A DNA stretch of 64,000 nucleotides, from assembly GCF_026410255.1 (NCBI RefSeq), contig NZ_JAPMLL010000004.1, positions 159,658 to 223,657 of the forward strand. The letters are read 5' to 3'. Below the pieces are notes generated by a model. The model did not search any database. It was given only the letters and a program-made list of their open reading frames with translations, and had not been told where the DNA came from. Source of the stretch: Xanthomarina sp. F1114. Its GTDB lineage: Bacteria; Bacteroidota; Bacteroidia; Flavobacteriales; Flavobacteriaceae. Both the position numbers and the translations under genes were made by a program. Shown here piece by piece: positions 7,812 through 16,274 of the stretch (position 1 is its first letter; each line of letters starts with the position of its first letter).

Positions 7812-8792
7812 ATGTCTGAAAAAATAGAGAAATTAAAGTGTTTGATTATAGGATCTGGACCTGCAGGATATACTGCAGCAATCTATGCCGCTAGAGCGAA
7901 TATGAATCCTGTTTTATACCAAGGAGAGCAACCTGGTGGTCAATTAACTACAACTAATGAGGTTGAGAATTTCCCAGGATATCCAGATGGTGTTACCGGC
8001 CCAGAAATGATGATAGAGTTACAAAAACAAGCCGAACGTTTTGATACAGATGTTCGTAATGGTTGGGTAACGCGTGTAGACTTCTCGGGAGATGTGCATA
8101 AAGTATGGGTAAACGAAACTAAAGAAATTCATTGCGATACAGTAATTATTTCAACGGGAGCTTCAGCTATGTATTTAGGCTTGGATTCTGAACAAAAATA
8201 TCTAAAACTAGGAGGAGGAGTCTCTGCTTGTGCAGTTTGTGATGGTTTCTTTTACAGAAATCAGGAAGTTGTAATTGTTGGAGCAGGAGATTCAGCTTGC
8301 GAAGAAGCGCACTACCTTTCTAAACTTTGTAAAAAAGTAACTATGTTGGTAAGACGCGACGAGTTTAGAGCTTCTAAAATTATGGCTGCGCGTGTACAAA
8401 AAACTGAAAATATTGAGATTCTTTACAATACAGAAACCGATGAGGTTCTAGGAGATGGACAAGTGGTTACAGGTGTTCGTGTTTTTAATAATATAACCAA
8501 TAAGAAGTTCGAAATTCCAGCAACTGGGTTTTTTGTGGCAATTGGACATAAACCAAATACAGACATCTTTAAGGGCTTTTTAGATCTAGATGAAACTGGG
8601 TATATTAAAAATGTGCCAGGAACTTCTAAAACTAATGTAGAAGGTGTTTTTGTTTCTGGAGATGCGGCAGACCATGTTTATAGACAAGCTGTTACTGCAG
8701 CTGGAACAGGATGTATGGCAGCTCTTGATGCAGAACGTTACTTAGCTGCGAAAGATGCTGATTTTGAAGTAGCAACTTCTACATATAACTAA
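7812..8792 (+). CDS. trxB: Thioredoxin-disulfide reductase
   Basis: Protein of 326 residues, the normal length for the low-molecular-weight enzyme, which uses NADPH and FAD to reduce thioredoxin in the cytoplasm. Motifs in order: FAD-binding IIGSGPAGYTAAIYAARA (residues about 11-30), the second FAD motif GGQLTTTNEVENFPGYP, the redox-active CAVCDG (about residues 138-143), the NADPH-binding VGAGDSACEEA, and the C-terminal FAD motif GVFVSGDAADHVYRQAVTAAGTG. All key residues are present. Preceded by a good -7 box and followed by a terminator, so it looks like a single-gene unit. Confidence 0.97.
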   Translation: MSEKIEKLKCLIIGSGPAGYTAAIYAARANMNPVLYQGEQPGGQLTTTNEVENFPGYPDGVTGPEMMIELQKQAERFDTDVRNGWVTRVDFSGDVHKVWVNETKEIHCDTVIISTGASAMYLGLDSEQKYLKLGGGVSACAVCDGFFYRNQEVVIVGAGDSACEEAHYLSKLCKKVTMLVRRDEFRASKIMAARVQKTENIEILYNTETDEVLGDGQVVTGVRVFNNITNKKFEIPATGFFVAIGHKPNTDIFKGFLDLDETGYIKNVPGTSKTNVEGVFVSGDAADHVYRQAVTAAGTGCMAALDAERYLAAKDADFEVATSTYN

Positions 8793-8813
8793 ATAGAATT
8801 CTTTTTATAATGG

Positions 8814-8847
8814 AAAATCCGGAAACAAAAGTTTTCGGATTTTTTTG
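8814..8847 (+). terminator. Terminator after trxB
   Basis: AATCCGGAAAC pairs with GTTTTCGGATT (one G-T pair) around loop AAAA and is followed by six or more T. Confidence 0.88.
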
Positions 8848-8923
8848 TTTTATAAAACATAAATAAAAAAATATAATGTTGTTAATTAACAAAAATTAGA
8901 TTTCAAATGATTAAATTATAATC

Positions 8924-9376
8924 GTGATTAGAAAATATTTAACTAAGGATAAACCAAGGCTAATAGAGCTGTTAAGACAAAATACTCCGGAATATTTTGA
9001 TGTTTCAGAAGAAGGCGATTATATAAACTATTTGGATAATAAAATTGAAGACTATTATGTATACGAAGAAAATTCTATAATTCTTGGAGCAGGTGGAATT
9101 AATTACTTTCATAAAGAAAAAATAGCTAGAATATCCTGGGACCTTGTAGCTTCAGATTCCCACGGGAAAGGAATTGGTAAAAAACTAACTCAATTCCGAA
9201 TTGATCATATAAATAAGAATCGAAAAATAGAAGTAATCGTTGTTAGAACTACTCAGTTAGCCTATAAATTTTATGAGAAAATGGGATTTGAATTGGAGTT
9301 TGTTGAACCCGATTTTTGGGCAAAACACTTTGATCTCTATCAAATGAAATTAAAGACTAAACAAATTGGTTATTGA
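8924..9376 (+). CDS. GNAT family N-acetyltransferase
   Basis: Protein of 150 residues with the GNAT layout: N-terminal MIRKYLTKDKPRLIELLRQN, central strands (ILGAGGINYF, ARISWDLVAS), the acetyl-CoA-binding loop in SHGKGIGKKLTQFRIDHI, and the late VVRTTQLAYKFYEKMGFELE segment that is common to many GNATs. The start is a GTG; no ATG in frame fits the fold better. Substrate unknown. It converges on the DUF2807 gene with a shared hairpin at 9481-9518. Confidence 0.85.
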   Translation: MIRKYLTKDKPRLIELLRQNTPEYFDVSEEGDYINYLDNKIEDYYVYEENSIILGAGGINYFHKEKIARISWDLVASDSHGKGIGKKLTQFRIDHINKNRKIEVIVVRTTQLAYKFYEKMGFELEFVEPDFWAKHFDLYQMKLKTKQIGY

Positions 9377-9480
9377 TATTAATTTTTTAATAGAAAAGAA
9401 AACCTAAGTACTACAGAAGGATAAATTTGGGAACTAGTTTTTTAATGTATAACTATTACCAGAAAGGGGGGATTAAAACA

Positions 9481-9518
9481 TAAAAAACCACCAAACTTTA
9501 AAAGTTCAAGGTGGTTTT
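9481..9518 (-). terminator. Terminator of the DUF2807 gene
   Basis: AAAACCACC pairs with GGTGGTTTT with an inner AACTTT/AAAGTT pairing. On the minus strand the stem runs into six T, so it mainly serves the minus-strand gene; the plus strand has only four T. Confidence 0.82.
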
Positions 9519-9540
9519 ACTTTTAATTGATAATTATCTC

Positions 9541-10269
9541 TTAGTCGCTTTTTATAGAACCAGAAACGTTATCACTTTTTTCTAATACTTCTGGGCTCCC
9601 AACATATCTAATGTCTCCACCACTAGAAGCTGTAGCCGTTAACTTTTTAGATGTATTAACAACAATGTCTGCACCACTCGAAGCTTTTACTTGTGCATTT
9701 ACAGTTATTAAATCTTCAGCTTCAATAGAACTTCCACTTGATGCTTCGGCAATAAACGTATCTGTTTTACCCATTAGTTCTAAATCGCTTCCACTTGTAG
9801 ATTCACAAGAAATAGATGTTGCATTAATTGATAATTCCATATCGCTTCCACTTGTTGTAATTAATTCTATGTCTTGAGCCTGAATAGTATTTGTTGTATA
9901 TACATCGCTACCACTTGTAGCTATAATAGAACTTAAGTCTTTAAAGCTTAAAAGTATTTTCTTTGAAGAGGATCTTCCAATATTATCTGTGGTCGAAATA
10001 ATAAGTTGGTTATTTTCTACAATTGTTGTAATTAGTTCATGCAGGTTTTCATCTGCTTCTACTGTTAAATTTTCAACATTGCTTTGGGTTAAGTATACAT
10101 CTAAACCACGACTTACTTTTACCGAATTAAAGGATTTATCTAGAGGCCGTTCTTTAGAAATTACTTTTCCGTTACCTTTAACTCCCATCCCAAATTTCCC
10201 GTCGAAATTGCAGGACATCATTACAATGGCCATAATAATAGAAGCTAAAACTTTTGTTAATGTGTTCAT
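9541..10269 (-). CDS. Head GIN/DUF2807 putative auto-transporter adhesin-like lipoprotein
   Basis: Protein of 242 residues. Residues 1-20 are a lipoprotein signal ending at MMSC, so it is probably anchored in the envelope. The mature part holds the DUF2807 (head GIN) domain: GNGKVISKERPLDKSFNSVKVSRGLDVYLTQ, then a beta-helix made of repeats in which SGSD, SGSS, SGAD and SGGD recur about every 20 residues. Such proteins are common in Bacteroidota and often lie beside PspC and PadR genes, as here, but their role is unknown. It is 130 bases downstream of the PspC gene and carries its own promoter with a pair of LytTR-type repeats (10370-10399), so it can be transcribed apart from the genes above it. 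Confidence 0.88.
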   Translation of the reverse strand: MNTLTKVLASIIMAIVMMSCNFDGKFGMGVKGNGKVISKERPLDKSFNSVKVSRGLDVYLTQSNVENLTVEADENLHELITTIVENNQLIISTTDNIGRSSSKKILLSFKDLSSIIATSGSDVYTTNTIQAQDIELITTSGSDMELSINATSISCESTSGSDLELMGKTDTFIAEASSGSSIEAEDLITVNAQVKASSGADIVVNTSKKLTATASSGGDIRYVGSPEVLEKSDNVSGSIKSD

Positions 10270-10328
10270 AATTGTTCGTTTTTTGATGTGTTCTCCAAAG
10301 TTTTAGCTTAGAGAAATGATTAGTTATT

Positions 10329-10399
10329 CAAAGATTATTTTTTAAAGGTTGTTTAGAAACTAAATAGTTCTGAACTGTTATTATTAATAGATGAACTGA
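10329..10399 (-). promoter_or_regulatory. LytTR-type direct repeats and -7-like box upstream of the DUF2807 gene
   Basis: Read on the minus strand: TCAGTTCAT (10399-10391), 12 bases, ACAGTTCAG (10378-10370), then AATCTTTG (10336-10329), and the start codon 59 bases further on. Both repeats match the LytTR-domain binding consensus [TA][AC][CA]GTTN[AG][TG] and start 21 bp apart, two helical turns. The same layout, with the same 42-bp step from the proximal repeat to the -7-like box, occurs at 20209-20279 and 27750-27820. The distal repeat abuts the pspC stop codon. Confidence 0.75.
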
Positions 10400-12172
10400 T
10401 TAATTTCCATCTGAGGTTATATTTATGCCATTTTCGTCTATATCTACTCTAACGCTTTCGCTTTTGGCTTTGACACCTTTATGATTAATTTCTAGACTGG
10501 AATCGTTTGACTTAATATCTATTCCTTCATTATTTATTTTAACTTTAGACTTCTTTTTATTAACATCTATGTCTAGATTAAAGCCGTCGGGACAGTCTAG
10601 GCAATACATAGAATTATCCATAATTTTCAAGAAGTAGCCTTCCATACCTTGTTCCAGAATGTCGTTATAACGACTTGAATTACTATGATAACTGGAAGTG
10701 TTTTCATCTGCAACAAGAGTGGTACCTTCTGGGAGGTATAAAATAATTTCAATTTCCTGATCGCTAAACTTATTTTTATATTCTGTTGTTAGATAATAAT
10801 CCAACTTCAATTCCTTATTTCTTAAATTGTAATTGTAATTAATATTTGTAGCACGTTCTTTGGCCTGTTTATAGCTACTGCCCTCAGCACTTTTTTCTAT
10901 TTGGATATAAGCTAAGCTGTCTTTTGTGGATCTAACGATAAGTCTCACATTTGAAGAGAAAATTATTTTCTCGTCCTTATCATTATAAACCAACTTAAAC
11001 TCGGAGCTTCTTCTAGTATGTTTTTCATAAGAATTATTACCATACATTTTAATTTTTAGAGTGTCGTTAGCTGTAATATTAAGCTCTGTCTTTTTTGTAA
11101 TACTAGCGTCAAAAGCATGTTCACTGGCTTGTTTTATTCCTATTACTGATAAACTAATTAGAGCCAATAACCAAATGCCTAATAAAGAGAACTTAGCAAT
11201 GTTTCCAATAGATTTCAAATTGTTAATTAGAATTTTTAATCCCAAGTAGAATAAAAAGAAAAACGGAATTCCTATAGCAAAAAACAATAATAAAGACATG
11301 AGCCAAAGTGGTGTGTTTGCTGCATTGGCTGCATCTAAAAAATCAATTCCAGGAACTTTAATAATGTCTGCAACTCCCACTGTAAAAAAGCCTATAATCA
11401 AGCCAATTAATACAGATGCGCCGGTAACTATTAATAATATTCCAATGAATTTTGCAATAATATTTAAAAAGAACATGACGATGTCTCCAATAGTGTCAAA
11501 AAACGACTTAGAACTTGATTTTATTTTATTACTCTGTTTAGAGACGTCAATGTTTTTTACTGTATCGGAAACGGTTTGTGTTACATTTTCAAACCCATCT
11601 TTAATTTTTTTTTCAATGTTGCTAATGTTTACAGGTTCACCTGTCATAGTGAGCTTATCTGCAGTAGTTAAGGCTTCAGGAACTAATATCCAAAATAAGA
11701 TATAAATAAAGATAAAGGTTCCACCAGATCCTAGAGCAAGTAGAATCCAAAGTAATCTAACCCAAAGAGAATCTATTCCTAAATAGTAACCAAGGCCAGA
11801 AGCTACTCCACCAATATACGAGTTGTCAGGATCTCTAAACAACTTTTTAGATGCTCCAGAATGACGACTTTGATAATGGGATTTTGGCTCATCTTCAAAG
11901 ATTTCATCATCTACCAAGTAATCTTCTGGTTGTCCCATTATGGTAATTACCTCATCAACTTCTTTGTTGCCAATAACATGTTTGTCATGTTTAACGCGTT
12001 CGCTAAAAAGTTCAGCAATTCTAGCTTCAATATCTGCAATAATTTCAGAACGTCCTTGAGAATCAGTAAATGAACGTTTTATAGCCTCAAGATAGCGTTG
12101 TAGTTTTAAGTATGCATCTTCATCTATATGAAAAAATATACCTGCTAAATTTATGTTGACTGTTTTATTCAT
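10400..12172 (-). CDS. PspC domain membrane protein, multi-domain
   Basis: Protein of 590 residues. Residues 1-95 are a soluble N-terminal region (VNINLAGIFFHIDEDAYLKLQRYL, then GRSEIIADIEARIAELFSER) found before PspC domains in Bacteroidota. The PspC domain follows at about residues 105-165 (KKLFRDPDNSYIGGVASGLGYYLGID, then a membrane helix with LLWILLALGSGG). Three or four more membrane segments lie between residues 230 and 350, and the last 230 residues form an extracytoplasmic sheet-rich domain ending in repeated INNEGIDIKS/INHKGVKAKS/IDENGINITS units. PspC proteins sense or respond to membrane stress. The start codon shares one base with the padR stop (TAATG), showing translational coupling; PadR very likely represses this operon. 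Confidence 0.9.
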   Translation of the reverse strand: MNKTVNINLAGIFFHIDEDAYLKLQRYLEAIKRSFTDSQGRSEIIADIEARIAELFSERVKHDKHVIGNKEVDEVITIMGQPEDYLVDDEIFEDEPKSHYQSRHSGASKKLFRDPDNSYIGGVASGLGYYLGIDSLWVRLLWILLALGSGGTFIFIYILFWILVPEALTTADKLTMTGEPVNISNIEKKIKDGFENVTQTVSDTVKNIDVSKQSNKIKSSSKSFFDTIGDIVMFFLNIIAKFIGILLIVTGASVLIGLIIGFFTVGVADIIKVPGIDFLDAANAANTPLWLMSLLLFFAIGIPFFFLFYLGLKILINNLKSIGNIAKFSLLGIWLLALISLSVIGIKQASEHAFDASITKKTELNITANDTLKIKMYGNNSYEKHTRRSSEFKLVYNDKDEKIIFSSNVRLIVRSTKDSLAYIQIEKSAEGSSYKQAKERATNINYNYNLRNKELKLDYYLTTEYKNKFSDQEIEIILYLPEGTTLVADENTSSYHSNSSRYNDILEQGMEGYFLKIMDNSMYCLDCPDGFNLDIDVNKKKSKVKINNEGIDIKSNDSSLEINHKGVKAKSESVRVDIDENGINITSDGN

Positions 12173-12510
12173 TATTTCGTGTTTTTTTGACGGGTTACTA
12201 TATTAACTGCGTTTTGTAATTCACTCCAAGTAGTGTTTAATTCTTGAAGGAATAATTTTCCTGTTTCGGTAAGACTATAATATTTTCGAGGTGGACCAGA
12301 GGTGGATTCCTCCCATCTATAACTAAGTAGTCCTGCATTTTTGAGACGTGTTAATAAAGGGTAAATAGTACCTTCTACTACTAGCATTTTTGCATCTTTT
12401 AGGGTTCCTAAAATTTCCGCAACATAAGCATCTTCGTCTTTTAGGACAGATAAAATGCAGTATTCTAATACACCTTTTCGCATTTGCGCTTTTGTGTTCT
12501 CTATCTTCAT
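12172..12510 (-). CDS. PadR family transcriptional regulator
   Basis: Protein of 112 residues with the PadR winged helix: MRKGVLEYCILSVLKDEDAYVAEILGTL, the recognition segment VVEGTIYPLLTRLKNAGLL, and the wing SGPPRKYYSLTETGK, which is diagnostic. The short C-terminal helix (WSELQNAVNIV) is the dimerisation helix of the small PadR-s2 class. It is overlapped by one base with the PspC gene downstream, an arrangement widely seen in Bacteroidota, and it probably represses its own operon. No ligand can be inferred. Confidence 0.94.
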   Translation of the reverse strand: MKIENTKAQMRKGVLEYCILSVLKDEDAYVAEILGTLKDAKMLVVEGTIYPLLTRLKNAGLLSYRWEESTSGPPRKYYSLTETGKLFLQELNTTWSELQNAVNIVTRQKNTK

Positions 12511-12572
12511 ATTCTAAAGCATTTTTAATTTTTTAAACTGTTCATTTTTTTGATTGAATTAATTGATGATAT

Positions 12573-13019
12573 TTAATTTAAAAAGTTGATGGTAAAGGGA
12601 TATTTATAATTTTCTCCATCTTTTGCAGCTAGACTTGCTTTTACTATAAAAACCAATTCAAGGATAAACCCAACGACTGCAATAAAACCGAGTCCTCCAG
12701 AAATATATAACAGAGGTGAAGGTTTGGTTAAACTAATATGAATGCTGTTAAAAGAAACAATTTCCATAAAGTCAAATCCATTAATTAGGTTAAATACAAA
12801 TAATGGAATTGTTATCATTCCCAGTATAATGGCATACAATAAAATACTAATTTGAAAATTTAATGCTTGTTTTCCATGCACATCTATAAAGTCAGATTTA
12901 TCCTTGTTAGCAATCCAAAGAACGAGCGGTCCTAAAAAATTTCCTAAAGGGAAAAAGAATCTAGAAAAAGTTGATAAGTGTATTAATGTGGCAATATTTT
13001 TGTGGTTTTTGTCCATCAT
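12573..13019 (-). CDS. DUF4870 domain membrane protein
   Basis: Protein of 148 residues from the chosen start. It has the DUF4870 pattern: NKDKSDFIDVHGKQALNFQISI between hydrophobic segments, four membrane spans in all (about residues 20-35, 55-80, 105-125 and 110-130 region), and a cytoplasmic end with KASLAAKDGENYKYPF. The frame is open up to 13049, but that region holds a good promoter (13047-13079), so translation more likely starts at the ATG at 13019 (or the next codon, 13016). It is 62 bases upstream of padR and probably heads the DUF4870-padR-pspC transcript. Function of the family is unknown. Confidence 0.83.
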   Translation of the reverse strand: MMDKNHKNIATLIHLSTFSRFFFPLGNFLGPLVLWIANKDKSDFIDVHGKQALNFQISILLYAIILGMITIPLFVFNLINGFDFMEIVSFNSIHISLTKPSPLLYISGGLGFIAVVGFILELVFIVKASLAAKDGENYKYPFTINFLN

Positions 13020-13046
13020 CTTAAAAGTATATAATAGTAGCTTATG

Positions 13047-13079
13047 CAAATATATGTCTTAAAAAAGGTATTATGCAAT
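13047..13079 (-). promoter_or_regulatory. Promoter of the DUF4870-padR-pspC operon
   Basis: On the minus strand TATATTTG (13054-13047) fits TAnnTTTG and a TTG (13078-13076) lies 21 bases upstream, matching the Bacteroidota -33/-7 layout. Transcription would start near 13042, which rules out the upstream start codon at 13049. Confidence 0.7.
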
Positions 13080-13181
13080 ACAAAGTACTAAAAATTAACA
13101 AAAAATTAACAAATACCGATTCGTTTATTTTTAATATATTGTCATTTGGATAATATGTTTTCAATTAAAGTTTGCAGTAAA

Positions 13182-14369
13182 ATGAAGAGGTTGGTATTTG
13201 TGTTGTTTTTAATGTGTTCTATTGGTTTTGCTCAAACATATCCGAAGGACGAAAACATTATGGAAACTAAATGGGAAGCATACACACCTGCATTGACAGC
13301 TCCCGAATATTTGGTGCCCTTTACAAATAGTTTTGGTAATCAGGTAACTCGAGTAAGCGATGTGGAAGTTATTGGAGGAGATACTCAGCAATTACGTCAT
13401 CATTACAGTAAAGACTCTCCATGGAATAGTGACGAAACACTTATTAAATTAGCGGGCTTTCCTGCTGCTATCTTAGATGGCAATACATATAAATTTATAA
13501 AATGGGCTAAAATCCCTAGTTCTGCAACCTGGTCGAATACTAATCCTAATCTAATGTATGGAACTAAAGGGAATAGATTGGTTTCATTTAATATTATAAT
13601 TAATGTTAGTCAAACAATCCACACCTTCAGAGATTTTCAAACAATAAGCTACGGTTATAATGAGGGTAATATGTCTTACGATGATAGATATATTGGCTTA
13701 ATAGGAGAGAATTTTAATAATGTTACCTTAATAGTTTTCGATATTTTAAATTCTACTATTGTGGGAACTAAATTTTTAGGCTCAAAAGAAGGGCTAGATT
13801 GGTTTTCGGTTAGTCCTTTAGGAAATTATGCAATTGTAAGTTGGCAACCAGATGGTAATGCTGATAATCAAGGGTTGAAAGTCTATGATCTGGATTTTAC
13901 AAATAAGAGACATTTAACTGATTATACTACTCATGCCGATCTCGGGATTGATGTTGATGGAAATGAAGTTTATGTGGCTTTTGGAGATGAAGAAACAAGA
14001 GCTAATAATTATTATGTAAAAATGATTCGATTGAGTGATGGCCTAATAACTCCACTTTTTGAATATACCGAAGCCTATGGAGTTTGGGGAGGGCATATTA
14101 GTTGTAGAAATACGAATAGACCGGGCTGGGCCTATATCAGTGAGGGATGTTGCAAAACTATTGGCGAAAAAGAGATTTTAGCAATAAAATTAGATTCAAG
14201 TAATACAATTGAAAGATTTGGGGTTCATCATGCAACCTATCACGACAGCTATGAACAAGGTGCCCAAGCTGTACCCAATAGAGATGGAACAAAAATTATG
14301 TTTGCTAGTAGTTGGGATTGTTTATTTACTACTAAATACCCGCCAGCTTTTATTGTAGAGAAAAAATAA
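13182..14369 (+). CDS. Secreted beta-propeller-like (WD40-like) protein
   Basis: Protein of 395 residues from the ATG at 13182, which gives a clean signal peptide (MKRLVFVLFLMCSIGFAQ, cleaved after GFA); the frame extends further upstream but the added residues precede the charged start of the signal. The mature protein shows repeated strands of a beta-propeller: GNQVTRVSDV, RHHYSKDSPWNSDETLIKLAG, NLMYGTKGNRLVSFN, GLDWFSVSPLGNYAIVSW, AYGVWGGHISCRN. The late HHATYHDSYEQGAQAVPNRDGTKIMFASSW segment resembles periplasmic propellers such as oligogalacturonate-lyase-like folds, but no catalytic set can be confirmed. No C-terminal sorting domain. Function unknown; it stands alone between two unrelated genes. 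Confidence 0.75.
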   Translation: MKRLVFVLFLMCSIGFAQTYPKDENIMETKWEAYTPALTAPEYLVPFTNSFGNQVTRVSDVEVIGGDTQQLRHHYSKDSPWNSDETLIKLAGFPAAILDGNTYKFIKWAKIPSSATWSNTNPNLMYGTKGNRLVSFNIIINVSQTIHTFRDFQTISYGYNEGNMSYDDRYIGLIGENFNNVTLIVFDILNSTIVGTKFLGSKEGLDWFSVSPLGNYAIVSWQPDGNADNQGLKVYDLDFTNKRHLTDYTTHADLGIDVDGNEVYVAFGDEETRANNYYVKMIRLSDGLITPLFEYTEAYGVWGGHISCRNTNRPGWAYISEGCCKTIGEKEILAIKLDSSNTIERFGVHHATYHDSYEQGAQAVPNRDGTKIMFASSWDCLFTTKYPPAFIVEKK

Positions 14370-14508
14370 AATATATAAACACGATGGTTTTTGTTAAAAG
14401 ATGCAGTTGCTTAAAGTTAATAGATTCTCATTAAAAAGAAATAAATAAAACTTAAAAATTAAAAAAGTGAAACTCTTGTTTAAACAGGAGGTGTTTTAAT
14501 AAAAAAAA

Positions 14509-14964
14509 ATGAAGATAACACCAAATAAACTCAATACATACTTACTTTTTAAATTACCATCAGCCTACTTTACTGGCGTGAGAACTCGTTATATCGATAA
14601 GGAAAAATGTGTCGTTACTGTAAAGCATAGGTGGGTAAACCAAAATCCATTTAAGTCCATGTTTTGGGCAGTGCAAGGTATGGCAGCCGAGCTAACTACT
14701 GGAGCCTTAGTCATGCAGGAAATTAAAGAGAGTGGAGAGAGAATTTCTATGTTGGTAGCTAATAATCAAGCAAGTTTTGTAAAAAAGGCTACTGGAAAAA
14801 TAACCTTTGTTTGCACAGATGGAGCTCAAGTAAGAGAGGTAATTAAAAAGGCTATAGAAACGGGTGAAGGACAAACATTGTGGATGCACGCAAAAGGGAC
14901 AAATGCTGATGGAATAGAAGTTTCTAACTTTAAATTTGAATGGACTCTTAAACTAAAGTCATAG
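14509..14964 (+). CDS. DUF4442 hotdog-fold protein
   Basis: Protein of 151 residues. The pattern LPSAYFTGVRTRYIDKEKCVVTVKHRWVNQNPFKSMFWAVQGMAAELTTGALV fits DUF4442, a branch of the hotdog thioesterase superfamily: NPFKSMFWAVQGMAAELTTG corresponds to the central hotdog helix. Family members are thought to act on acyl thioesters, but the substrate is not known. Cytoplasmic. It stands between the propeller protein and the TIGR00266 gene, all on the plus strand but separated by 110-140 bases, so an operon is uncertain. Confidence 0.82.
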   Translation: MKITPNKLNTYLLFKLPSAYFTGVRTRYIDKEKCVVTVKHRWVNQNPFKSMFWAVQGMAAELTTGALVMQEIKESGERISMLVANNQASFVKKATGKITFVCTDGAQVREVIKKAIETGEGQTLWMHAKGTNADGIEVSNFKFEWTLKLKS

Positions 14965-15076
14965 ATTTCAATTGTACGGTTTTAATAACTAGTTGTTAGA
15001 TTGAATTTTTTTCCAAAAAAGTGTAACTAATTATCAAATTCACTAACTGATAAATTAACCAATAAACAACAAAATT

Positions 15077-15877
15077 ATGAAGGCTCATGAAATAGATTAC
15101 AAGATTTACGGTGAAGAAATGCAGTTTGTAGAAATAGAGCTTGACCCACAAGAGGGGGTTGTGGCAGAAGCTGGGAGTTTTATGATGATGGACGATGGCA
15201 TTAAAATGGAAACTATTTTTGGAGATGGTTCTTCTAAAGATGAAGGTTTCTTAGGTTCTATACTTGGAGCAGGGAAACGTATTCTAACTGGAGAAAGTTT
15301 ATTTATCACAGCTTTTTATAATAACCTATCGGGTAAACGTAGAATTAGCTTTGCTTCTCCATATCCTGGAAAAATAATTCCAATAGATTTAACAGCTTTT
15401 AACGGCAAGTTTATTTGTCAGAAAGATGCTTTTCTTTGCGCAGCTAAAGGAGTTAGTATTGGTATTGAGTTTAGCAAGAAACTTGGACGAGGCCTGTTTG
15501 GTGGCGAAGGTTTTATTATGCAAAATCTAGAAGGCAATGGAATGGCTTTTGTACATGCCGGAGGCACTATGGTTAAAAGAGAATTGCGTTCGGGCGAAAT
15601 TCTTCGTGTAGATACTGGCTGTATTATTGGTTTTACACAAGATGTGGATTACGATATTGAGTTTATAGGAGGGATTAGAAATACTATTTTTGGTGGTGAA
15701 GGCTTGTTTTTTGCTAAACTTCAAGGCCCAGGAACGGTTTATATTCAATCTTTACCATTTAGTAGATTGGCTGGCCGTGTATTGGCTGCTGCTCCAAAAG
15801 GAGGTGGGAAAGATAAAGGTGAAGGTAGTATTCTTGGAGGTTTGGGAGATCTTTTAGATGGAGATAATAGATTTTAA
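15077..15877 (+). CDS. TIGR00266/AIM24 family protein
   Basis: Protein of 266 residues. It shows the family opening ([42 protein letters not shown]) and the repeated glycine-rich beta-prism strands ([43 protein letters not shown]). A Gly-rich loop [22 protein letters not shown] is also typical. Members are widespread in bacteria and related to mitochondrial AIM24; biochemical function is not established. The end is a glycine/lysine-rich tail ([21 protein letters not shown]). No signal peptide. Confidence 0.9.
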   Translation: MKAHEIDYKIYGEEMQFVEIELDPQEGVVAEAGSFMMMDDGIKMETIFGDGSSKDEGFLGSILGAGKRILTGESLFITAFYNNLSGKRRISFASPYPGKIIPIDLTAFNGKFICQKDAFLCAAKGVSIGIEFSKKLGRGLFGGEGFIMQNLEGNGMAFVHAGGTMVKRELRSGEILRVDTGCIIGFTQDVDYDIEFIGGIRNTIFGGEGLFFAKLQGPGTVYIQSLPFSRLAGRVLAAAPKGGGKDKGEGSILGGLGDLLDGDNRF

Positions 15878-16006
15878 ATCTATAATAGATTGTTAAATTT
15901 TCCTTTATTTGGGAAAGCAACCCTTTTTTTTATTAAATTTAGCATACTAAACAAAACTATAAAGCGTATTATACAAATCTACTTATAACCAAAAACTATT
16001 AAAATT

Positions 16007-16204
16007 ATGTCTAGAGCAATGTTCGAGTACACTAAAACTGTACTTGATAAAGTAAGTTTTGACACTACATTGTTTTGCAGAGAAGTACAAAAGGCCCTTC
16101 AAAGATTATTGCCCTATGAAATTGAAGAGTTAAAGGTTTTTATAGAATCTCTTGTACAGCAAAACCCTGACTTAAATCAATGTCTAATCTATTTAAAAGA
16201 GTAA
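16007..16204 (+). CDS. Small conserved hypothetical protein
   Basis: Protein of 65 residues, all helical by appearance: MSRAMFEYTKTVLDKVSFDTTLFCREVQKALQRLLPYEIEELKVFIESL. It contains two Cys residues far apart and no membrane segment. Very similar short proteins are common in Flavobacteriia, so it is probably real; its role is unknown. It is followed at once by a perfect terminator that overlaps the stop codon. Confidence 0.75.
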   Translation: MSRAMFEYTKTVLDKVSFDTTLFCREVQKALQRLLPYEIEELKVFIESLVQQNPDLNQCLIYLKE

Positions 16205-16235
16205 AAAAAAGCGACCAAACGGTCGCTTTTTTTTT
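16203..16235 (+). terminator. Terminator overlapping the stop codon of the 65-residue gene
   Basis: Perfect 14-bp stem A8GCGACC/GGTCGCT8 with loop AAAC and a following T run; the A run also makes it usable for the minus-strand gene at 16275. Confidence 0.93.
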
Positions 16236-16274
16236 ACTTATCTGATTATCTAAAAGGAAAAAGTTTATAAAAAC

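Noticed and set aside
9611..10306. Plus-strand frames over the DUF2807 gene
   Set aside because: Shadows of the repeat-rich minus-strand gene, with no protein features of their own.
12511..12572. LytTR-type repeat upstream of padR
   Set aside because: A single ACAGTTTAA-like word is present on the minus strand, without a partner 21 bp away.
13020..13049. Upstream start of the DUF4870 gene
   Set aside because: A TAnnTTTG box covers 13047-13054, so the start codon would be before the transcription start.
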